A stretch of 64,000 nucleotides of DNA, taken from the NCBI RefSeq assembly GCF_007747655.1, contig NZ_CP036274.1, forward strand, positions 3,162,001 to 3,226,000. Direction: 5' to 3'. Below the pieces are notes generated by a model. That model did no database searches and had not been told where the DNA came from. It was given only the letters and a program-made list of their open reading frames with translations. This DNA is from Anatilimnocola aggregata (lineage in GTDB: Bacteria > Planctomycetota > Planctomycetia > Pirellulales > Pirellulaceae). Numbering within the stretch: the first letter of the stretch is position 1; every line of letters starts with the position of its first letter. Shown here in pieces: positions 1 to 9,046 of the stretch. The position numbers and the translations under genes were made by a program.

Positions 1-338
1 GCGGCGTAGCCACAGTGGGGGCAAATCGCTTCGTTCGATTGCGGCACGTCGAGCGCGTCGCAGCGAAAGATGACGCCGCAGTCCTCGCACTTCACGCGGT
101 AGTGAATGCCGCTCAGCGTTTCGCCCATCGACGCGCCGGAAATGTGGACGGGAAACAGCAATCCTTCGAGACACCAAATGCGGGCCGCGACGAAGGCCAC
201 GAGCACGACGACGATGGCAGCAATCGCCTGCCGAGTGCGGCGCAATCGCTGCTCTTCGAAATCGACGCGCTCGCCGGTCAAGCTGAGCGCGGAAGCTTGC
301 GAGACAATGCTGTTGCCGATTTGAGCGGACGTGGCCAT
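1..338 (-). CDS. lepB: Signal peptidase I (S26 family), N-terminal part, cut by window edge
   Basis: Reading the minus strand from the ATG at 336-338, the frame stays open to the window edge for 112 codons. A membrane segment lies at about residues 37-56, followed by SGASMGETL, which matches the S26 signature around the catalytic Ser-Met (Ser70-Met71). Directly after it are a CEDC pair (84-87) and a CPHC pair (106-109), a zinc-ribbon-like insertion that I associate with planctomycete versions of this enzyme. The family removes signal peptides on the outer face of the cytoplasmic membrane through a Ser/Lys dyad; the Lys would lie beyond the window. The family call is good, but the full length and the general-base residue cannot be checked. 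Confidence 0.75.
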   Translation of the reverse strand, partial: MATSAQIGNSIVSQASALSLTGERVDFEEQRLRRTRQAIAAIVVVLVAFVAARIWCLEGLLFPVHISGASMGETLSGIHYRVKCEDCGVIFRCDALDVPQSNEAICPHCGYA

Positions 339-410
339 GCGTCAATTATAGCCGGCCCGCGAGATTGCGAGGGGCGGGGCCAAAGATGACAGGCCGGAGG
401 CCTATCCCAC

Positions 411-989
411 TTAGTCTGCTAGCGGGCAGTGGGCCAGCGCTTCGTAGGTGGGACCACTGCGGCCGAGAAAGCTGGCGAAAATGATCGCCTCTTCGACGAC
501 GGACAGATCGGCGTCGAACTGCGCGAGTTCGCCGAGCTTGGTCGCAATTGCCGCCATCCCTTCCGGCGTGCCACCTTTCACACGGCCAATCGTCAAGTGA
601 GGTGTGAAGCCCCGCTGTTCTTTGGCAAAGCCCAATTGGTTGCTGAGCGCGGTATCGATGGCCGCTTGCAGTTCGCGCAACTCGTCATTTCCTTGCTCAA
701 GGCCAATCCACAGCGTGCGGGCCTCGGCAGAACTGGGAAAGCCACCCAGTCCACGGCAGATGATTTCGAACGGCTCGACCTCAGCAGTCGCTTGAGCAAC
801 CACTTTGCAGATGTCGGGAATTTCGCTATCTGCCACGTTCCCCAAAAACTTGAGGGTGAGGTGCATTTGCGTCGGCTGCACCCAGTTCACGTCGACGCCC
901 TCCGTCTTGAGTTTTTCAATCAGCTGCTTCGCGCGTTTGGTCACGCTGCTGGCGAGTTCGACGGCGATGAAGGAACGGATGCGTTGCAT
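411..989 (-). CDS. thpR: RNA 2',3'-cyclic phosphodiesterase (ThpR/LigT family)
   Basis: The product is 192 residues, the usual length for the 2H phosphoesterase family. Both catalytic HxTx motifs are present: HLTL at residues 43-46 in HLTLKFLG, and HLTI at 131-134 in a PHLTIGRVKG context. The N-terminus MQRIRSFIAVEL is the typical first strand of the family, so the ATG at 989 is the natural start. Known members open 2',3'-cyclic phosphate ends on RNA and can ligate tRNA halves in vitro. The gene lies downstream of the enolase-superfamily gene on the same strand, separated by a repeat-like spacer of about 115 bp, so it is probably not tightly co-transcribed with it. Confidence 0.9.
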   Translation of the reverse strand: MQRIRSFIAVELASSVTKRAKQLIEKLKTEGVDVNWVQPTQMHLTLKFLGNVADSEIPDICKVVAQATAEVEPFEIICRGLGGFPSSAEARTLWIGLEQGNDELRELQAAIDTALSNQLGFAKEQRGFTPHLTIGRVKGGTPEGMAAIATKLGELAQFDADLSVVEEAIIFASFLGRSGPTYEALAHCPLAD

Positions 990-1002
990 GGGGGAGCAGG
1001 GT

Positions 1003-1100
1003 GGAAGGGATAAAGGGTCGAAGAGAGGAAAGAGATGGTTGATTCTACCAAAAACTCTCTCCGTCTTTGCTCTTCATCACTTTATCCCTTTGTCGCTTCA
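1003..1100. repeat. Purine/pyrimidine imperfect inverted repeat in spacer (copy 1)
   Basis: The spacer between two minus-strand genes has a purine-rich left half (GGTGGAAGGGATAAAGGG, then GAAGAGAGGAAAGAG) and a pyrimidine-rich right half containing CTCTTCATCACTTTATCCC. The halves can pair imperfectly. A related spacer lies at 47925-48025, sharing GGTGGAAGGGAT, GGGTCGAAGA and CTCTTCATC in the same order. Both copies sit between the start of one minus-strand gene and the stop of the next. It could be a transcription terminator or a short mobile-type repeat. Confidence 0.45.
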
Positions 1101-1104
1101 TCCC

Positions 1105-2223
1105 TCACGCTCGCCCCATCCTCGCCACGGCGTCGCGATTCAACTTGATGCCGAGGCCAGGGCCGGTGGGGACGGGGAGCATGCCATCGGCGTCGAGCTT
1201 AAAGGGTGTTTCGAGAATGTCTTCGATGTAAGGGACACCCGTTTGATATTCGACCCAACGCGCAACCGGCATCGCCGCGGAGAGCGCCAGGTCGGCAGCG
1301 ACACCGATGGCCGTGTTCCAGCCATGGGGCACCAGCAGCACGCCCTGATCGTAGGCCAGCCATGCGAGCTTGCGACCTTCGCTCAGGCCGCCGCACTTGG
1401 TCAAGTCAGGCTGAATGATGTCGACAGCCCGCTTGAGCAAAAACGGTTGAAAGGCTTGCCGGCGGGAAAGGACTTCGCCGGTCGCGATCAGGACCGGCGA
1501 CGTAGCCTGCAACTGCGCGAACCCTTCGACATCGTCGGGCTTGAGAGCTTCTTCAAACCAGGTGATGCCGTAATCGCCAAGCATCTTGGCCGTTTCACGG
1601 GCCCAACTCACGCTATGCGGCCAGAACTGCTCGCTGCCGCCGGCATCGACCATTAATTCCACTTCTTCGCCGACGGTTTCGCGGGCGGTTCGAATCAGCA
1701 ATTCATCAAGCTGCCTGCTGACGCGACCGAAGGGTCGCCAACCCATCTTGATGGCGCGGAAGCCACGCTCTTTTTGCACAAGGAGCGCATCGCGCAGCTG
1801 CTCGGGTTGATCGAACAGGATCGACGCATAAGGCTTGATTCGGTCTCGGTAATTGCCCCCCAGCAGCTTCGACACAGGTTGACCGAGGGCTTGCCCCCAC
1901 AGATCCCACAGGGCGATATCGATGCCGCTGATGGCGTGTTCGACGCTGCCGCCGCGCCCGAGCCAGAACATACTTTGCCGCAGCTTCTCGCTGACGCGAT
2001 CGGGCTCGTCGGCCGCTTCGCCAATCAAATGGGGCGAGAGCAATTGCAGCGCGCCTTCGACGAGAGCCCGCGTGGTGTAGCAACTGCCCAGACCGGTGAT
2101 GCCTTCGTCGCTGATGACTTCAATCAACGTGTTGTACTGCACGTTGGGGTCGGTACCGCCCGGCCAGCCGTGATCGTGCGTGGCTCCGCCGAGCGGAATG
2201 GTTTTGACTGCGGCGATTTTCAT
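1105..2223 (-). CDS. Mandelate racemase/muconate-lactonizing enzyme family protein
   Basis: This 372-residue enolase-superfamily enzyme has an N-terminal capping domain (about 1-125) and a TIM-barrel-like domain. Metal ligands are visible as Asp193 (MVDAGG), Glu224 (WFEE) and Glu250 (ATGE). An Asp at 273 lies in QPDLTKCGG and the probable catalytic His300 in VPHGWNTAIG; Lys159 lies in RAIKMGW. The family abstracts the proton alpha to a carboxylate, typically in dehydration or epimerisation of acid sugars. The substrate cannot be read from the sequence. The next gene downstream is thpR and the next upstream is an MFS transporter on the same strand, with an inverted repeat between them. Confidence 0.85.
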   Translation of the reverse strand: MKIAAVKTIPLGGATHDHGWPGGTDPNVQYNTLIEVISDEGITGLGSCYTTRALVEGALQLLSPHLIGEAADEPDRVSEKLRQSMFWLGRGGSVEHAISGIDIALWDLWGQALGQPVSKLLGGNYRDRIKPYASILFDQPEQLRDALLVQKERGFRAIKMGWRPFGRVSRQLDELLIRTARETVGEEVELMVDAGGSEQFWPHSVSWARETAKMLGDYGITWFEEALKPDDVEGFAQLQATSPVLIATGEVLSRRQAFQPFLLKRAVDIIQPDLTKCGGLSEGRKLAWLAYDQGVLLVPHGWNTAIGVAADLALSAAMPVARWVEYQTGVPYIEDILETPFKLDADGMLPVPTGPGLGIKLNRDAVARMGRA

Positions 2224-2257
2224 ATAGCCATTCTCCGTGCGATTTGAGTCCTATCAG

Positions 2258-2335
2258 TGAGCCGGAAGCGTCAGCGCCCGGAGGGTATGCCGAAACAACC
2301 TGCGATAAGCTCCGGGCGCTAACGCTTCCGGCTCA
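2258..2335. repeat. REP-like inverted repeat, copy 1 (26-bp arms)
   Basis: Arms at 2258-2283 and 2310-2335 are reverse complements with one mismatch in 26 and enclose 26 bp. The left arm contains GCCGGAAGCGTCAGCGCCCG. It lies in the short spacer between the MFS gene stop and the enolase-superfamily gene start. Its core GCGTCAGCG recurs in inverted repeats at 23689-23765 and 42514-42689. A strong RNA hairpin is likely, but no T-run follows on either strand. Confidence 0.85.
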
Positions 2336-2339
2336 TTCT

Positions 2340-3776
2340 TTAATGGTCCGCGCTCGTGGTTGTGGTGGAACCAAAGTCCCGGCCGTGGCGGGCAAACCGA
2401 ATCAGCGAGAGGAGTGCGATAATCATCAGCCCGATGGCGGCGTAGTACGGCGCGACTGCCGAGACGCTCTTAAAGAGCGGAATGGCGAACAGCGGCCCAG
2501 CGATACGCGCCAGAGCGCTCACGCCTTGACTCACACCCATGATGCCACCCTGACGATCTGGATCGCTGCGGCGACTGATCAGCGCGCTGAGTGAAGGAGT
2601 TGTAAAGGCGAAGCCGCCGACGGAAACCGCAGTCGCAATGAAGAGGAGCGGCCAACTGTGCCAGAGCGTGGCGAGGGTGAGCAGCACGAAGCCGATGGTC
2701 GTCAGTACGAAGCCGATTTCCGCCATCGTTACTTCACTCAATCGCGTTGAAAGTCGGCGCACGACGCCACCTTGCACCAGGCTGAGCATGATACCGATGT
2801 AAGCAAAGAACAGCGGGATTTGCCCGAACTTCATTCCAAAGCCTTGGTTTTCGTCCTTCAGCAAGAGTGCAGCCGTCGTTTCAAAACCGCCGAAGGCGGT
2901 CACGCTGAGGAACGAAGTGAAGAGCAGGGCAGCGATGGTTGGCGTCGAGACGGAATCTCGCAGGGCGCGAAGATCGAACAGCCCCATGTGCGTGTGCGAG
3001 ACTCCGGGGCGCAAACTTTCGGGCAACAAGAAGACGGCCAGCAACAGGGCCACGAGTGAGAGACCCGCGGCGACGAAGCCGGGCAGGGGACTGCGAGCCA
3101 CTTCGTCGTATTGCCGCTTGTCGGCCTTGGCAATCTCGGCGCTCGACTTAGCAGGATCGAGTTGCACATCGAGGTTGTCGGTGGCGCTCGCTGCAATCAC
3201 CGGTCCTTCGCTGGTGGGCTCTACTCTCGCCGATAAGAGTGCCGCCCAGGCGAGCAAGGGGCCGAAGGTGAAACCGAGACCAAACGAGACGCCGATCAGC
3301 GCCATCCCTTTGGCTCGTTTTTCTTTCGTTGTTACGTCGGCGATATATGCAGCGGCGGTGGAGATGGTCGCGCCGGCAATTCCCGCCCCCGTGCGGCTGA
3401 TGAACAGCAGCAGCAGGCTTTGCTGGATGGCGGCGATGCCGAACAGCGTGTAACAAACGACGGAGCCGATGAGCCCGATGATAATGACTGGCCGCCGGCC
3501 GATGCGATCGGAGACGCGCCCCCAAAGGGGCGAGAAAATGAATTGCATCATCGAGAAAATGGCCATCAGCAGCCCGAGCTCCCAACCATGCTCGGCGATG
3601 CCGAACTTCTCCGCATAGAGCGGCAGCAGCGGCAGCACCATGCCAAAGCCGAGCAGGTCGATGAAGACGGTGAGAAAAACGACCAGCAACGAACCTTTGC
3701 TGGCATTCGTATCGGGTGAATTAGAGCGTTCGCCCGCGAGGGGCGAAGCAACTTGGGCGGGCATTTTCGTTTCCAA
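2340..3776 (-). CDS. MFS transporter, TetA-like drug exporter family
   Basis: The product is 478 residues with about twelve hydrophobic segments, starting at GSLLVVFLTVFIDLLGFGMV after about 27 hydrophilic residues. The major facilitator motif A, GRVSDRIGRRP, lies between the second and third segments, as in TetA-type proton antiporters. The loop between segments 6 and 7 is enlarged by a polar insertion (about residues 190-230, rich in Asp, Ala and Ser) before the cytosolic linker. The substrate is unknown; TetA-like proteins of environmental bacteria often export small drugs or metabolites. The gene is divergent from the beta-helix gene, with about 540 bp between them. Confidence 0.85.
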   Translation of the reverse strand: METKMPAQVASPLAGERSNSPDTNASKGSLLVVFLTVFIDLLGFGMVLPLLPLYAEKFGIAEHGWELGLLMAIFSMMQFIFSPLWGRVSDRIGRRPVIIIGLIGSVVCYTLFGIAAIQQSLLLLFISRTGAGIAGATISTAAAYIADVTTKEKRAKGMALIGVSFGLGFTFGPLLAWAALLSARVEPTSEGPVIAASATDNLDVQLDPAKSSAEIAKADKRQYDEVARSPLPGFVAAGLSLVALLLAVFLLPESLRPGVSHTHMGLFDLRALRDSVSTPTIAALLFTSFLSVTAFGGFETTAALLLKDENQGFGMKFGQIPLFFAYIGIMLSLVQGGVVRRLSTRLSEVTMAEIGFVLTTIGFVLLTLATLWHSWPLLFIATAVSVGGFAFTTPSLSALISRRSDPDRQGGIMGVSQGVSALARIAGPLFAIPLFKSVSAVAPYYAAIGLMIIALLSLIRFARHGRDFGSTTTTSADH

Positions 3777-4319
3777 ACGGCGAATCGTAGGTAGTTACTG
3801 ACCACAAAGCGGCTGTTTTCTTTGCTTGGTTATCCGGTACCGAGGCAATGGCAGCAACAGGGCAGCCACCAAGTGCGAGCGGGACAAGTTCCCACTTCTT
3901 TGTTGGCGATCGACTGGACAGCCGACGGCAACGAGTGTGGACGAACCCAAGTCACGCTGACCGAGACCGCATCATCGCGCGCAGCGAAGCGCACGTTGCA
4001 TCCGGGGGCACCGGAACAAATCTTGGCACCGCAAAAAAATGAGATGCAGGTGAAGAGTGCCTTATGCGCTGCAGAATCTCCAGCAACCCTGGAGCGCGCA
4101 GATTCGCTGCGCTGACAATCCGGCACACTTGTTGCAACCCGCACATCTTCCACTTGCCGCCACAGCCCGCCACCTCGACTAAAAAACCTCTGCTCTGCGC
4201 CACAAACTCTTTGGCGCATTTCTTTGGCGTTACATCAAAACTGCTCAGAACAAGTATTGAATGTCTTGAGCAACTGTTGCGTTTTGTTCTTTCCCTTACT
4301 CCGCCTTTGGAAACGATCG
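3777..4319. other. 543-bp divergent intergenic region, no supported gene
   Basis: This region separates the minus-strand MFS gene and the plus-strand beta-helix gene and must contain both promoters. Open frames on both strands (about 97 and 129 codons) have no family resemblance, no clean ribosome binding site and compositions typical of non-coding shadow frames. I see no convincing promoter consensus or strong hairpin. Confidence 0.5.
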
Positions 4320-5756
4320 ATGACCGCTCTCGCCACTTTGAAGAAACTGTTTGCTCGATCCACGCCAGCAAAACAAGCTCGCTCGAAATTCTTTCGCCCT
4401 GCAATCGACGCTTTGGAAGATCGCCGGTTGATGGCGGTCTTCATTGTCGATGACGACTTTGCGGCCGATAATCCCGCGCGCCGCCAATACACCACCATTC
4501 AGGGGGCGGTCGACGCTGCAATCACTCCGGTTGGCAATCGCGCGGGCGATTCGATTGTGGTCCGCCCCGGCTTGTATAACGAATCGGTCTCGATCGATAA
4601 GCGCATCACCATTACGGGGGCCGTGGCACCGGCTATTCCCTTCATTGGTAACAGACCCTATGCGAACGATCCTTCGCTCAACCCGGCGCGGGCTTCGATT
4701 GTCGATCCGGCCACAGGCGCTGGGTTCACCATCACCGCCAGCAATGTGATTCTGCAGGGCTTTACGGTCGCAAACTTCGACGAAAGCGAGGATACGCAGG
4801 GCATCGTTGTGACCGGTGGCACAGCCAATAAAATTCTCAGGAATGTGATCGTCGATAACACGATTGGCATCTCGCTAGCCACCGATACTGCCACATCCAA
4901 CGTGGGTGCAGCCCGAACGACCTACGTCACCGGCAACGTACTGCGCGATAATAACACGCTTGGTGCTGCGGCAGGCAATGGTATCTATTCTGACGCTGGC
5001 CTGCGCAACGTCAGCATCACGGCCAATCGGATCACCGGGCACGAAAATGCATCGATTCTGGCCATTACCACCGTCGATACGGACTTCAACACGAGCGTGA
5101 CCATTGCCTCCAACTTGATTGGCAATCAAGTCACCGGTGAAGCTGATTCGGCCATCATCCTGGCGAATCTGACGAACTCGACTGTGGTTGGTAATGTAAT
5201 GCGCAACATCTACAACAACGGCACCGGTATCGCGCTGGTGGGTGGTGTCAGCAACGTGAAGGTGTTGAGTAACAACCTGGCCAATGGCGCGTTCACTGGC
5301 ATCAACGTCATTTTCCGCCCGGGTGATTACGCAGTTGCAGCGCCGAACTCAAACAATCTGATTCAAGGCAATGTCATAACGAACTTCGGTGACGGCGGAA
5401 TTCGTTTGCGAGAAGGGGCGAACAACAACGTCGTCAAGGCGAATGTCGTGCAGAAGAATGGCTTTGGTGCCTCCGAGGCAGACGCGAACGATGGCTTCGG
5501 TTCAGGCATTAGCTTGGAAGATGCAATCGATAATATCGTGGAACTGAACGTTTCGTATTACAACGACACGGACGGTTTCTATGCCGATTTGCTCTCCAGC
5601 GGGAACATCATTCGCAACAACACCGGCCTATTCAATGGCGAACACGACTTTCACGATGATTCGATCGGCGCGGGAACCGCTGGCACAGCCAACACCTATA
5701 CCAACAATCGCGGCCGAAATGGTTCGCCTGCAGGGCTGATTCGGTTCCGTTACTAG
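4320..5756 (+). CDS. Secreted right-handed parallel beta-helix protein with LEPR-type N-terminal motif
   Basis: I place the start at the ATG at 4320 because the protein then begins with the basic stretch (KKLFARSTPAKQARSKFF) and the LEDRRLM motif typical of planctomycete exported proteins; the frame is open 96 bp further upstream. The 478 residues that follow are rich in short Asn/Gly/Val/Ile turns (for example IVDNTIGISL, NVLRDNNTLG), the pattern of right-handed beta-helix (PbH1) repeats found in polysaccharide lyases and surface proteins. A region resembling the start of a pectin-lyase fold (TTIQGAVDAAI) lies at about residues 57-67. The protein is probably extracellular and may act on or bind polysaccharide. 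No catalytic residues can be assigned. Confidence 0.8.
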   Translation: MTALATLKKLFARSTPAKQARSKFFRPAIDALEDRRLMAVFIVDDDFAADNPARRQYTTIQGAVDAAITPVGNRAGDSIVVRPGLYNESVSIDKRITITGAVAPAIPFIGNRPYANDPSLNPARASIVDPATGAGFTITASNVILQGFTVANFDESEDTQGIVVTGGTANKILRNVIVDNTIGISLATDTATSNVGAARTTYVTGNVLRDNNTLGAAAGNGIYSDAGLRNVSITANRITGHENASILAITTVDTDFNTSVTIASNLIGNQVTGEADSAIILANLTNSTVVGNVMRNIYNNGTGIALVGGVSNVKVLSNNLANGAFTGINVIFRPGDYAVAAPNSNNLIQGNVITNFGDGGIRLREGANNNVVKANVVQKNGFGASEADANDGFGSGISLEDAIDNIVELNVSYYNDTDGFYADLLSSGNIIRNNTGLFNGEHDFHDDSIGAGTAGTANTYTNNRGRNGSPAGLIRFRY

Positions 5757-5801
5757 GATCTTCGCTCGACTTTTGGGCGAATGTCCTTAGTCGGCAACAC
5801 A

Positions 5802-5840
5802 CCGGGCGGGGAAAGAATTTTCTCTGCCCGGCTTCGCTTC
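5802..5840 (+). terminator. Possible terminator after the beta-helix gene
   Basis: A hairpin with CCGGGC and GCCCGG at its base and a purine/pyrimidine continuation (GGGGAAA with TTTTCTCT) begins 45 bp after the stop codon. Only weak T content follows (CTTCGCTTCTTG), so the call is tentative. Confidence 0.4.
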
Positions 5841-6026
5841 TTGATTCATCGCGCAGGTACGTGTTGCTGCCAGTTCGAGCGTAACTACTAACGGTGTCAT
5901 TCCGCTGCGCGCTGTTGTTTGACCACCTTCTGGAGACGGGCTAGGATTGGCAACATCCTGCTTGGGGCGAATTCTTGCCTACCCAATTCTTTGGATTTTC
6001 ATTGTTTGCGACCTGAGGCTCAGCGG

Positions 6027-9005
6027 ATGGCCGAACAATTCGATCCCTATTACACCTGGCTAGGAATTCCGCCGGAGGATCAGCCTGCGGATTACTACCG
6101 ACTGCTTGGATTGAAAAAGCTTGAGTCGAATCTAGATGTGATCTCGCATGCTGCAGATCGCCAGATGGCGCACCTTCGCACTTTGCAGACCGGCAAGCAT
6201 GCCACCCATTCGCAGCGATTGTTGAACGAGATCTCGAGCGCGAGCACCTGCCTGCTAACGCCCGAAAAGAAGGCCGCTTACGATCGCAAACTGCGGGAAG
6301 AGCAAAAGGCAAAAGAACAAACCGTCGCCAAGCCCACACTGCAAGTCGCGAAACCTCTGCCTGTGGCGAAGCCGAATGTACTTCCAGTCGCGGCTTCAGT
6401 TCCGTTATCGCCACAACCGATTCCGGTTATGCCACAACCGCTGCCGAACCTAGCGCCAGCGCCCATTCAACTCGCCCCCAGTTTTCGTCACAACAGTCCC
6501 GCTGCCAAGAGTGGCCTGGCCAAGCTCATTCTCAGCGCTGCTGCCATCGCCGCCGTGTTTCTCGTTGCGCTGACGATCGTCGCGCTGAATCTCAACCAGC
6601 CGCCAGAAGTTGCTACTCGACCGGCCAGCGCCGAGGCGGCTCCCACTCCGCCCGCCATTCAGCAGTCGAGTCAGTCACCCATTCAAAAGTTACCGACTCC
6701 TCCCGTTGTTCCAACGCCCAAGGTTCCTCAGCCTGACGCTACAAATCCGGCGGTGAAATCTAACTCGCCAGTCGGTTCTCCTGCCAGCACTTCTCCGGCC
6801 ATAACAGCGAACAATCCTCCTCCGGCAGTTCCGGCGAATGTCATTCCCGCCTCAGCCCCACCCGAGCAGTTCGTCATGCGACTTCCCAAACGCGCGCGCA
6901 TCGATCTGCAGAATACGCAAGCTCTTGTGGATTTTCGCCAGCCATTCACCTATGAATTGGCGGTGAAATTCGATGCAGGGTCGACAGGTTTTCTGTTTGG
7001 GAATCGCAACCATCTGAACTTGCTGAAGGTTCCTCCAACTGGGCCGATGATTGGCTACCGCTGGAACTTAATTGGCCTCCCCCCAGTCACCTGCCTGATG
7101 CCCCCTCCGACTGGTAGCGAGTGGTTTCATCTGGCAATCTCGCACGACGACAAGCGGCTGTATGCCTTTGTCAACGGCCGTAAGGTGGACGAGGCCGACG
7201 GGGAATTTAAGAAGGGGGAGATGCCAGTTCACAATGTGCCGCTCTACTTTGGCTCGCATCCCGACCACTCACCGCTCTTTAGCGGAGTTCTGGGCGGGAT
7301 TCGCATCTCGTCGGTGGCCCGCTACGTGAGCGACTTTGCACCGCCAACAAAGTTCACGAAGGATGCGGACACACTTTTGGTCCTCGATATGGCAAATCCG
7401 CAACCCGGCGTCATGACCGACCTTTCGGGGCAGGGGCACGATGGCTCAATCAAGCTGGGGGAGTGGGAACCGGGTAAACCGGACTACTCGACTGCGGTGG
7501 CCTTGCTGGGTTTGCCATTGCCAACCGGTGAGGCGGTCGTCGCAACTACGCCGAATTCACCCAGCAATCCAACGCCATTCGGTGAGAGTCCTGCATTTGG
7601 CCCGCAGCCCGCGATCGAACCGACGCAACTTCTTGCTGTTCCAGACGAAGCATTGCTTATGAAGGCCCGAGTTGCTGTTTTTGATGTTTTTGGAGCGGCG
7701 GCCAAACAGGCGACCAAGCCCGAATTGAAGGTCAAAGTCGCCCAGGACATGCTCAAGCTGGCGAGCGAGACCAAGGATGACTTAGCTGCTGAGTACGTGC
7801 TGCTCGACAACGCCCGCAAATTGCTGATTGGTGCCGGGGATGTCCAACTGGCTTTGGCAGCAGTCGCGCAGATGGAACAACGCTTCATGGATCCGGCCCG
7901 CGAGATTCGCACGACCACACTCACCGCGCTAGCCGACGCCAATCTGTCACCCGAGGCCCGCGAACAGTTGGTAAACGTCACGCTGGCAGCGATGGACGCT
8001 GCCACACAGGCTCGTCAGTTTTCGCTTACCGAGCAATTGTCGCTACTCGCAGTACGGGTTTCGACTAAGTTGAAGGATGCCGACGCGCGCAAAGCCGTTG
8101 CTCAGCGGCGAACCGAAGTGGTTCGCTTAAGGCAGCAAGTTACGATCTTTGAAGCTGCGCAAGAAACGCTCAAAAGCTCGCCCAGCGATGCTGCGGCGAA
8201 CCTGGTCATCGGCAAGTTTCTCTGTTTTCTGCTGCACGATTTCGCTGCGGGACGAACTCACCTGATTGCTGGCGATCTGCCCGAGTTGGCTGAGGCGGCC
8301 AAGCTCGATCTGGCCGCGGACCAGGGAACTCCCGCCGACAAAGTGGCTGCTGCAAATGCCTGGCTCAAATGGGTCGAGGGCGCGAAGGGGACTGATAAGG
8401 ATTTGACGTCTGCTGCGCAAGTTCGGGCGAAAGCTCGCTACCGCGAAGCGCTGCCATCCCTTACTGGACTTGAGAAAGTGAAAGTGGAGAAATGGCTGGC
8501 AGACTTGGCCGCGGTGGCCGATGTCTCGTCTGCGACTCCCGGCACATCACAGGCAGTGGCCAAAGGCCCAGTGCTGGTGATTTATAACACGCATGGTTTC
8601 CGCTTCCGTGATCGAGGAACGCTCGAGTTCAACGTGCTCTTATTGAAGGACGGGAAGATCGTGGATCAGGCCCGGGGAGTGCCGCTGGAGTGGAACCCTG
8701 AGATCAACGTTTCCAAGCAATTGCAGTTGGGGACGAAGCCGTTCGACACCATTCGCGTGGAAATCACGCGTTGGCAAGAGCATAGCGGCGGCCTCGCAGA
8801 GGTTGAATTGCTGGTGAATAGCGAGAATGTACTGCGGGGTAAGCCGGTTACTGCCAGTGGAAAGTACGGCACCAGTTTGACTCAGCACCAGCCGGCGATG
8901 GTTACTGACGGCATCAAAGACGAAGAGCGACACGGTGGCGAAGGAAGAGGCTACTGGATCTTGCCCAACAAGACCGCTGGTTGGATCGAGATTAGCTTAA
9001 AGTAG
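6027..9005 (+). CDS. J-domain-like membrane protein with LamG-like and discoidin-like regions
   Basis: The start at 6027 gives a 992-residue protein; the 36 upstream codons look non-coding. Residues 1-95 resemble the N-terminal module of planctomycete proteins with a degenerate J-domain (DYYRLLGL, then TPEKKAAYDRKLR), without an evident HPD triad. One membrane segment (about 165-188) is followed by a Pro/Ala-rich linker. A concanavalin/LamG-like region (about 310-480, with the LDMANP and DLSGQGHDG pattern) comes next, then an alpha-helical region rich in Ala. The C-terminal stretch (PVTASGKYGTS..MVTDG..YWI..GWIEISL) resembles the first half of an F5/8-type discoidin fold and then ends. The topology suggests a cytosolic J-like head and an external binding part. 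The function is unknown. Confidence 0.75.
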   Translation: MAEQFDPYYTWLGIPPEDQPADYYRLLGLKKLESNLDVISHAADRQMAHLRTLQTGKHATHSQRLLNEISSASTCLLTPEKKAAYDRKLREEQKAKEQTVAKPTLQVAKPLPVAKPNVLPVAASVPLSPQPIPVMPQPLPNLAPAPIQLAPSFRHNSPAAKSGLAKLILSAAAIAAVFLVALTIVALNLNQPPEVATRPASAEAAPTPPAIQQSSQSPIQKLPTPPVVPTPKVPQPDATNPAVKSNSPVGSPASTSPAITANNPPPAVPANVIPASAPPEQFVMRLPKRARIDLQNTQALVDFRQPFTYELAVKFDAGSTGFLFGNRNHLNLLKVPPTGPMIGYRWNLIGLPPVTCLMPPPTGSEWFHLAISHDDKRLYAFVNGRKVDEADGEFKKGEMPVHNVPLYFGSHPDHSPLFSGVLGGIRISSVARYVSDFAPPTKFTKDADTLLVLDMANPQPGVMTDLSGQGHDGSIKLGEWEPGKPDYSTAVALLGLPLPTGEAVVATTPNSPSNPTPFGESPAFGPQPAIEPTQLLAVPDEALLMKARVAVFDVFGAAAKQATKPELKVKVAQDMLKLASETKDDLAAEYVLLDNARKLLIGAGDVQLALAAVAQMEQRFMDPAREIRTTTLTALADANLSPEAREQLVNVTLAAMDAATQARQFSLTEQLSLLAVRVSTKLKDADARKAVAQRRTEVVRLRQQVTIFEAAQETLKSSPSDAAANLVIGKFLCFLLHDFAAGRTHLIAGDLPELAEAAKLDLAADQGTPADKVAAANAWLKWVEGAKGTDKDLTSAAQVRAKARYREALPSLTGLEKVKVEKWLADLAAVADVSSATPGTSQAVAKGPVLVIYNTHGFRFRDRGTLEFNVLLLKDGKIVDQARGVPLEWNPEINVSKQLQLGTKPFDTIRVEITRWQEHSGGLAEVELLVNSENVLRGKPVTASGKYGTSLTQHQPAMVTDGIKDEERHGGEGRGYWILPNKTAGWIEISLK

Positions 9006-9046
9006 CGGTCACAGAACATCTGCGCTCATCCACCCGCGGATTTAAT

